Source: Rotaria sordida (taxonomy: Eukaryota; Rotifera; Eurotatoria; Philodinida; Philodinidae). Taken from it: a stretch of 64,000 nt of DNA. The notes below the pieces were generated by a model, which ran no database searches, had not been told where the DNA came from, and saw nothing but the letters and a program-made list of their open reading frames with translations. The translations under genes and the position numbers were made by a program. Positions within the stretch are counted from its first letter, which is position 1; each line of letters begins with the position of its first letter. Positions 46,409 to 64,000 of the stretch are shown one piece after another. The DNA lies in contig CAJNOL010000672.1 of NCBI GenBank assembly GCA_905250125.1, forward strand, positions 1 through 64,000, given 5' to 3'.

Positions 46409-47720
46409 TTTACTTTTTGTTTCACTCATCATATTTGAATTTTTTTTGTTGATCAAATGTATATTCTTATAATCTCATTAGTTGGTAATCGTTTGTAGTG
46501 ATTATTGTTTTTTTGTGGTGTATTCATATTAGGTGTCAACCTACGTGGCTGTGAAATATTGTAATTTATGATTGTCATTGTTCAAACAGATGATTCTTTT
46601 CAATATATAAACAATCCAAAAATTCTATTACTATCTCATGTGATTGAAACTGGACAAAAGCCGCCGGTTAACTGTCGGCAGATCCTTGAATATAATGTGT
46701 GCTATGCCGACGTTTAACTAGCAATATATTGACAATCAACCGGCAGTTTGACACTTGAACAATCGGCTATCTTCTAACCACCATTCTCTCGTCGTATACC
46801 GATAGTTATTCTCTAACCGCCAATCTACTGACAGTATACTGTCAATACTTATGGGTACCGTTGTTTACTGATGGTAGTGCAAACAAATGTACAACATGGG
46901 ATTATGTTACTAATTTGATGTAAATCAAACTTCACCAAGATAAGTTTTTTTCTGATTCAAATTTGATCGTTGAATAGTATAGACAACACTATGAAACATT
47001 TTAGTGTCTTACATATATGAGATAAAATTACACTTGATGAAAACAAAGCATTTTTTCGGTCCATATTGCGATTTGACACGATAAGATATTTTCTTGCTAG
47101 TATGAAATGATTATTTTGTAAATATATTTGTTAAAGAAAAACAAGTTAGAATGATATCAATAGAATGAAATCAATTAAATTAAGTATTGCATTCTTTGAT
47201 TCACATACATAAAGGTACTGGTTTTTTTCTTTATTAATAAGAATTTTAATTATCACTGTTGATGTCTTTTTTTAATTTATATTTTAAATAGAAAATATAA
47301 ATACATTTCTTTATGATTCACTCATTTTTTGGACTAATGTGTATAGTAAAATGGATAATGTGCACAAATATATAATGATTAAAAAACAATTAAAAGAATT
47401 ATATTAACGAACCGGACATAAAACCAAAAAAAACAACAATAACTATCACAAAACATGAGGACAAAAAGAAAGCATTAATAATAATAATTAAACAATTGAG
47501 TCAACATCGAGAAGAAGAAGAAGAAGATGCATGGAAACGATAAATAAAAAACAAGAGCACATATTTGAGTTAGAAAATAAAGTGAGTTCACGGTGACGAG
47601 ATAAGACATTACTGAATCTGACATATGAAACAAAAAGAACAATAATAATAACGGTCAATAAAAAATAGGTATTTTTTTTTCTTTCAAAACAATAAATAAA
47701 AATAAATTGTTCGGTTATTT
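46409..47720. repeat. Second copy of the segmental duplication, non-coding part
   Basis: This matches about 32205-32780 and 34471-34924 in direct orientation. Relative to the first copy it lacks the MFS gene (junction near 47245) and carries an extra block at about 46640-46925. Shared landmarks include AATATATAAACAATC (46602), TAGTGTCTTACATA (47001) and ATATTTTCTTGCTAGTATGA (47089). Confidence 0.75.
46640..46925. other. Copy-specific insert with CGGTTAAC-like words
   Basis: This block of about 285 bp has no counterpart in the first duplicate between 32435 and 32460. It is less AT-rich than its surroundings and repeats words such as GCCGGTTAACTGTCGGCA-like, CTAACCGCCAATCTACTGAC and ACAGTATACTGTC. 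It may be a transposon remnant; clear TIRs were not found. Confidence 0.4.
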
Positions 47721-57555
<9,835 letters not shown>

Positions 57556-58515
57556 CTAGAATTTAAATGTTAGCCTTTTTATTTTTCTCATTTAATTCAA
57601 AAGATAAAAGTAAATGGATAGATTTATTATTTTTTTTAAATAATAAAATAACAAAAAAAAAACATATATGTATTTCTCTAATAGTTATCATTTCTTCCTC
57701 TTGTCTTGCTGATTTTGCTGTTATTGTTGAATTTCACTGTGTTTTCAATTTTGGTATCACGTTTTGTTAATGATCCATTCGTATTTTTCAATTGTGCATG
57801 ACCATGATGTTACGGCTTACGAGACTCTTCTCGATAATATAAACAATTCGTTTCTACAATTATTTTTAAACCAACATTTCCTAATATATTTTTATATTTC
57901 ATTGACTGTTGGATTGTCTATTGCTTTTGTTTTTTCATACACGTCGACCTTGTGCTCGAGTTTTCTTTTTGCCATTTATATAAGCTGGATAGACACAAAC
58001 AAAACAACAAGGGTTGGAACGTGTTGCAGAATGAAGAAAATATGCTTGAGAATTATGTTCACGTTGAGATAATGACGTATAACTAATTGCCATCTAAAAG
58101 AACAAAAATGTTCTCTGTCTATCTGCTAAAGATGATATATTTCAAATAAACCAAAAAAAAAAAACAGTCATTCACATATATGCGCACAAGAGAAAAAAGC
58201 AATAAGTACCGGAAGAAAAACAAAAAAGAAACATATATATGCTTAATAGTTCATATTATCTGCATTCTCAGCTATCAATTGCAAAAAAAAAAAATGCACG
58301 AATAACAAAATTTTTTTGTGTTTTACAGAGGAGATTCTGGAATGAATAATATTCAGTAACTTTCTAAGATGATAATATATAAAAGTAGAAATAAACATAA
58401 AGAAAAAACAAAAATATCTGTATGTGTTATCATGTGAAGATTTCAATGCACAAAATAAGAAATAAATGACCTTTATCACAGAATGACACACACACACATG
58501 TATCTATGAAATATT
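57556..58515. other. Region upstream of the neurobeachin-like gene
   Basis: A plus-strand ORF (57764-58072) has hydrophobic stretches but is T-rich and has no splice context. On the minus strand I could not find the expected N-terminal NBEAL exons. A/T runs and a (CA)n hexamer at about 58487-58497 are the only repeats. Confidence 0.45.
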
Positions 58516-59662
58516 TCATGAGCATTTGAATTTTGTTGTTGTTGTTATTCGTGTTATGAAAAGAACAAATAATAAAAGAAAAAAAGTATATGACAAACAA
58601 GATGATGATGATGATGATGATGAACTATATGTTGGATCATAATAACGTGCATATTGATCTTCTAAATTTACATGAAAAGAAAATTAAAATTTTTTTAAAC
58701 AAAAAAAAACCTATTTACTTCTTATTTGATATGAACTTATTACTTCAGTTGATCCTTTTACACATGCATAATCTATTTTTTCAAGAGTTTCATTAACAAT
58801 TGTATGACTAATATGAATTAAGATAAGTGATGCATTACAAAAATCAACATGAATATTCTCTCGATTTGTACGACATCCATCAGTAGTATCATCGAACATA
58901 AGAAGAATACCTGATGGTTTTACATGATCTGTTTTAACGGATAAAAAGACATTTTCAAATTTCAATGATGATAATGGTGATACTGATGTTGGTTGAGATA
59001 TTTCACAACGGACTTCTATTTTTTCAGTGGCAGTACCAGCATTTGGATAGACAGATAATTGAAGAATAGGACTTTCATTTGTAGAATGATTTGATAGATC
59101 AGTTTGTGATAATACCAAATTGATGAAAGTTATTAAAAGACAGACTAAAAATAGAAAATTATTTACATTTCCTTTGAAAAAAAGAAACTCGATGAACCAC
59201 GATAAAATAGGTAAAAGTTGATTTAACACTTCTTTAATATTAATTCGAAAATATATGTGCTTACTCGACTGATAATATATCATTATTTAATAGATCAAAG
59301 AAATGTTCTTTTGATGTTCTATTTCTTTGTCCTCACATAAGATAATTATATATGAATAGCAGCACATTCATCTTACTAGTTCCACAAAATGAATAGATAA
59401 ACGAAAAAAAAAAAAGAAATACAGATACTTTGTATGATATAACATATTTATGTCTACGTGCTTTTTTATTTATTAATATTCAGCATAGGAATTAAAAATG
59501 TTTATCGTTAGGCTTTTCTCTTGAGAATTTGATACAACAATCGAACGATTAATCTCAAGTTGAGAGATTCTTATATTAGTGTCTACAACATCTATTTAAA
59601 GAACAAAAGAAAAAGAATGTCGACTTACCATTGAATAAATGTAGTAGCAACGATGATGCCAT
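58516..59662 (-). CDS. Small secreted or GPI-anchored protein, unknown family
   Basis: Three exons, 59662-59629, 59144-58737 and 58661-58516, join in phase (588 nt, 195 residues). The first exon and the start of the second form a signal peptide: MASSLLLHLFN, then VCLLITFINLVLSQ, with cleavage likely after LSQ. The mature part (about 120 residues) has three Cys (EVRCEIS, DGCRTNR, DFCNASL) plus one in DYACVKG, and several NxS/T sites (NHST, NASL, NETL), so it is probably a glycosylated extracellular domain, perhaps a beta-sandwich. A poly-Ser run made by (TCA)n precedes a hydrophobic tail (YTFFLLLFVLFIT) with a short basic end, typical of a GPI signal or C-terminal TM. The second donor (GTTCAT) was chosen because it alone keeps the tail in frame. 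Function not known. Confidence 0.68.
58600..58623. repeat. (GAT)n microsatellite in the coding region
   Basis: A GATGAT array on the plus strand is read as consecutive Ser codons (TCA) on the minus strand in the last exon of the secreted protein. Its length is likely polymorphic, changing the linker before the hydrophobic tail. Confidence 0.7.
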
Positions 59663-62600
59663 TTCATCGACGATGGCGCTCGCCGCGTTCTATTAATCAA
59701 CGATTAATCTTCTAGAGAGATAGAGAGAAAAAAATCAAAGTAGAACTTCTCCTTTTTGTCTCTGACATTTATGCAAATGACTCGTCTATATGTATAAATG
59801 TATTTGGTGTACATTCACACATATCATTAAAAAATCAGCACATGCTGACTGACTTCTCGCCACATACTATAGATATTTCCTGTATAGACACCGCCCTATT
59901 TTACTTACTATATAGATTTATACTAAGTGTGAAACCTTTGAAAAATGAATATATATATATATATATTTTTCTCTATTGAATAATGGTGAAGAATAATGAA
60001 TGTTCAAGTTTAACCGTGCGATGGAGCAGAAGAAACGATGAGATGTGCTTTGAACAGGCGTATATGCACATTAGACAATTTGTGAAATAAGAGTGGATTA
60101 CATAAGACTGTTTTTTTCTTCGGTTTTTTTTTCTGTATATGATTGTATTATGCTTCTTTCACACTTATATCCCGTCTTCAAAAATGTTAACTAATGCAAT
60201 AATCAAGTGGAGGAGGGAGCTTTAGTGAAGGACAAATGTACACATCAAATTGAACGGCAAAGAAGGAAAGAACGAGAAGCAAATGAGAGAAGAGGGACAG
60301 TTGTGGTAGATTGAATGATTAAAAGAAGCAATGGCCGAATTTATGCAAAAGAGAAGTATGTTGCTTTTATATGAATTCTTGCTGTTATTTCGTTACTTTG
60401 TAAATAAGTATATAAATTGGGTGTCAAGCAACCGTTGTTGAATTATGTTCAATAAGTAAATATAACTATGGGAACAATAAGTATTTTTAAAAAAAAATCT
60501 AAATAACATCAATGAACATAGAGAAGGTTAACTAATGATAACTAAACAATTGTATGTTGATAGAGCAACATGCACTACAAATGAATGATATCCGCCAGAT
60601 GACGAAACATTTTCTAGATCAACTTATATATATACAATAGAAGAAAGAGAATATTAATTACTATTTACGCAAGAAAATATAAATATATATGTATTACAGG
60701 TTTACGTAATTGATAATAAAAAAAACAATAACTATGTCTAATAATCGGAGTATTCAATAATTAGAAGAAACGATCGCTTCAAATAGAAACTCATTTATTT
60801 AGCTTATTTATATATTTATCTTCATATCCGCTTACGTTAGATAAAGGGCTTATATTTATCTTTCTTTTTTTTCTTTCAAAAAAAAAAAATGTCAATAAAA
60901 CATACATTCTGACGACGTAGATAACTTTCTAACTACGATACGATTAATAAACAGTGCTTATTATCTGTTTTATACGATCGATAAAGAAGCGAAACAAAGT
61001 AGAAAAAAAAAACTAACGCCCTTATTGACATAGATATATACAATGGAAGAAAAAAATTTGACCATTTAGTCTTTATAGGTTGGATAAAAAAAATAACCAA
61101 TTAAAAAACAACTTACAACCACCACGTTGAATTATGTTCATAAAATATAGATCACATTTAAATAATAAGTATTTAATCATCATAATTCATTAATTCTAAA
61201 ATAGATTTAATAAAACAAAAAAAATGCAAAAAATTAATTTTAAAATTTTATCAATACATATACTATGGATTGATAGTTTAAGTTTGAATTGAATTCCAGA
61301 AAATTTCAAGTCGATTGACATTTATGAATTTTAAAAAAATCTCTTCTTCAGCTCAAGTATATATCTCCAGTTATGTATAATGTTGCACCAGGTGTATTTT
61401 GTGTAACTAATTTAATCAATATCGACGACATGCCCCCATTTCATTTTAATTTTTTCTTTGATTTCTCAACTATTGGTTTTTGCAACAATTTTGCTCAAAC
61501 ATTCAATTTAAATAAGAATAATACAGACGTCATAATCATCGTAAAGTATAAGCTATAATTAATTTGTTCAATATGTTATTCGAATTTTTTTAAATAACTG
61601 TAGTTCAAAATGAAGATATGGGGAAGCATAACTGTATTGCTATTAGTTTTAATATTATGTAAAAATACCTTAGGTATTATTAATGCAAATGTCCTATTGG
61701 TTGGAAACATTAACCGATTAGAATAAAAAACAAATACCGCCATTTAAGGTTTAACTTCAGAAAAAAACCTTAATCTTGGATGTAAAAAGTTCTTAAAAAT
61801 AAAATGTTAGTAAAAATTTAAGCTCTTCTATAATCATTCAGTAGGCCGTAATGTTCACAGCTGATACAACGGAATGTGACTCATTCATTCACGCTGTTGT
61901 TTTTACTTTTCATTAGCATTTGCTTATCTTCTTTTTTGTTTAATGTAATGCACGGTATTAAATTTCATTTGATTCGATAGGATCTAATGAAATGAATCAA
62001 AAAAGTGTAAGCCAAAGTCCGCCATTATTGATGTAATGTGTTTAAGGTCGCGTTGATAGTGGCGGACTTTGGTACACGTGTTTTTGGTTTACTTTATAGA
62101 ATGATTCAATATTCTTTGTTTTTAATGTCGATAGATAGAATATTTCTCTTGTTCACCTGTAAATTTTTTCTTAGAATTCTTTAATTTTAATTCTATAATT
62201 CGTATTTGTAGATTATTTTCTTAAAAATCTTGAACTTAAATTAATATTATGAATATTAATTTAATTTGAAAATCTTTGTGAGAACAAAACATATGTCTTC
62301 CTTTGGTTAGTAAATCAACTTTTTCTTACTGAAACTAATTCTAATCTACTTAACACTACTCAACAATTATTTAATATCTATTAAACTACTTCTATTTAAT
62401 TTTCACCAAGAAGAAATTAAATCGAACCTATAATTTTCCATAATAAATACTCAATAAACCTATTATTTACTTAAAAAAATTAATAAAAACAAAGACGAAT
62501 ATATTGATATAAAGACATCGAAGTAATTTAAAAAGTTTTCGATGCATATACAATTATGAAAAATTTCATTCGATATGATTGATCAAAAAATAAAATAAAA

Positions 62601-62753
62601 TAAAAATAGAAAATTAGATTTACATGATTTTAATAATGAGTATGATAAAGAAAAAACAAGTTTTTGAATAATTATAATTTGCATTTGAAATAAATCTTAC
62701 TGATTTAATTTTTAAGATTATTTTTGAAATATTTTTCTCATCTCTTCATTGAG
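59663..62753. other. Long intergenic region (3.1 kb)
   Basis: Very AT-rich. It holds a (TA)n tract at about 59950-59966, many A/T runs and a strong hairpin at 62005-62080. The short ORF at 61373-61558 is T/N-rich with no support. The right end must contain the promoter of the next gene. Confidence 0.5.
62005..62080. other. Strong short hairpin with 17-bp stem
   Basis: CCAAAGTCCGCCATTAT (62012-62028) and ATAGTGGCGGACTTTGG (62056-62072) pair over 17 positions, with one T/C difference that would be a G-U pair in RNA. The 27-nt loop is GC-richer than its AT-rich surroundings. It may be the stem of a structured RNA or the core of a MITE. Confidence 0.5.
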
Positions 62754-63354
62754 ATGGATTTTGATATTGATGCTGTTCTTGATCAATTAGAAAAGACGCG
62801 TAAGTTTTATTTTAGTTTTATTTTTTATTAAATCTTTTTTTTGTTTTTTTATTACAGTCAATCAATCAAATCAGGAAGAAAAGGAATCAAATCATGAAGA
62901 GAAAGAATTAAATCAAGTTATTCAAGCATCTTCATCGCCTTCAACTTCTAAGAAATCAGTTGATGATTTACTTTTACTCGAACTTGATCCTCTTGGAAAT
63001 CCAGATAAACACAATAATAATGATAATAATCAAGAAAATGAAAATAAACTTGAACGTCTTAAACAAGATCTTCAAGAATTATATGCATCATCAGTTGTGA
63101 TCGAAACACCATCAATATCTATACCTACTTTACCTGATGTTATTGTTCAACAAGAAGAAACTTCATCAACATCATTACCATTAGCTGTTGAACAACTTGA
63201 ATTTGAAGTACGACAAGAAATTTTACAACATACTCTTGAACAACCATCATCACCAGATTTAACAACTCCTACAAATAGTCATCATGATGATAAAAAAGAA
63301 ACGACTTTATTTTCAACATCATCAACTTCAACTAAAGAAGAGAAGGAAGAAGAA

Positions 63355-63386
<32 letters not shown>

Positions 63387-64000
63387 AAAACAAAATTCAT
63401 CACCTTTACCAGTAATTGAAGCAACACAAATATCAAATAATTTAACATATCAAAATGAACCTGATCTTATTCAACATGAAACACCTCCAATGAGAACCCA
63501 AATAATCTTACATAGTGTTGATAGTATTGTCAATGCACCCATGGGAACTAATCTTGATGTAGGAATCTTTTTTCTTTTGTTTTAATCTGAATTATCGTAA
63601 TCAATATTTTTCTCATTAGGATTTTATCACTTCTAGTCTACCAATGAATGAGACGTCACTACTTCAATCATCTTCTGAAATTTTCTTCACTGCATGTAAT
63701 GATAGTGATAAATCTATTCAATCCTCATCTGATGAACCTATAGTTGATACTGAAGAATCTTCATTACCATCTTCTCTTACAACTAAACAAACATCTACTG
63801 TACCTACACAAGATTTTGATCTTGTTAAAAATATTCTATCAGAAATTTTTGATAAAAATGATGAAGAAATACTTGATGAAAATCCAATTGAAGAAAAAGA
63901 ATCTAGATTGGTTAATGTTGAACAACAAGAAATATCTCCACCACCAGCATCATTAACTACAAGTAATGATGAAGATTTTCGTTTTCTTGATGAAATGCTT
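62754..64000 (+). CDS. Acidic low-complexity protein, 5' part (continues beyond window)
   Basis: Exons are 62754-62799, 62858-63558 and 63620 to the window end, joined in phase; the frame stays open to base 64000. The protein starts MDFDIDAVLDQLEKT, a short acidic helix with the look of a binding motif, then becomes disordered and rich in Ser, Glu, Asn and Thr. A (GAA)n tract at about 63341-63389 gives a run of about 20 Glu. Repeated motifs such as LLLLELDPLGNPDK, LERLKQDLQELYASS and DFDLVKNILSEIFD resemble short amphipathic helices. I do not recognise the family; the missing C-terminus may hold the folded domain. Confidence 0.7.

Noticed and set aside
57764-58072. Plus-strand ORF with hydrophobic stretches
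   Set aside because: T-rich region produces Phe/Leu by chance; no signal, splice or family evidence.

Overview
The window looks like animal nuclear DNA. It is AT-rich, and its genes are dense and cut by many short GT-AG introns, mostly 50-70 nt. Gene families include SMC1, PPME1, perilipin, reticulon, an asparaginase with ankyrin repeats, LEKR1 and a neurobeachin-like BEACH/WD40 gene. Several points suggest a bdelloid rotifer: many short inverted-repeat transposons, an intronless bacterial-type transporter, a degraded copy of an N-terminal domain I associate with bdelloid ADP-ribosyltransferase/TPR proteins, and locally duplicated, patchily converted segments. That assignment is inference from style, not from a diagnostic marker.

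Layout. 1-514: C-terminus of SMC1 (+). 1145-3655: an unrecognised gene (+) whose coding exon holds a 776-bp hAT-type MITE with a perfect 8-bp target duplication; a second repeat lies in its last intron. 3868-5505: a probable decayed gene with a 922-bp Tc1/mariner-type palindromic element. 6865-9979: a Cys-rich EB-module membrane protein (-). 10410-11164: a foldback element with a nested hAT MITE. 12248-13970: PPME1 (-). 15234-17819: perilipin (-). 19114-22519: asparaginase/ankyrin protein (-). 23328-25084: reticulon (-). 26728-27676: a YG-LP repeat protein (+). 27885-32095: LEKR1-like coiled coil (+). 32882-34297: intronless MFS transporter (+). 34925-36509: truncated second copy of the 3' end of a neurobeachin-like gene. 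37810-38316: TMEM272-like four-TM protein (+). 38317-47700: gene-poor, with transposon relics and a degraded pseudogene. 47721-57555: the main neurobeachin-like gene (-). 58516-59662: small secreted or GPI-type protein (-). 62754-end: start of a low-complexity acidic protein (+).

Exon models for eight genes (interrupted gene, EB protein, PPME1, perilipin, asparaginase, reticulon, LEKR1, secreted protein) were joined by hand; in each the summed length is an exact multiple of three. The genes do not form one pathway. The most interesting features are the MITE inside a coding exon; the direct duplication at 32.2-36.5 kb and 46.4-49.3 kb, which has a near-identical tract with a sharp edge and in which only one copy carries the MFS gene; an 11-nt microexon beside a GC-AG intron in the asparaginase core; and a 28-codon ORF inside a reticulon intron. 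I saw no tRNA, rRNA, CRISPR array or telomeric repeat.
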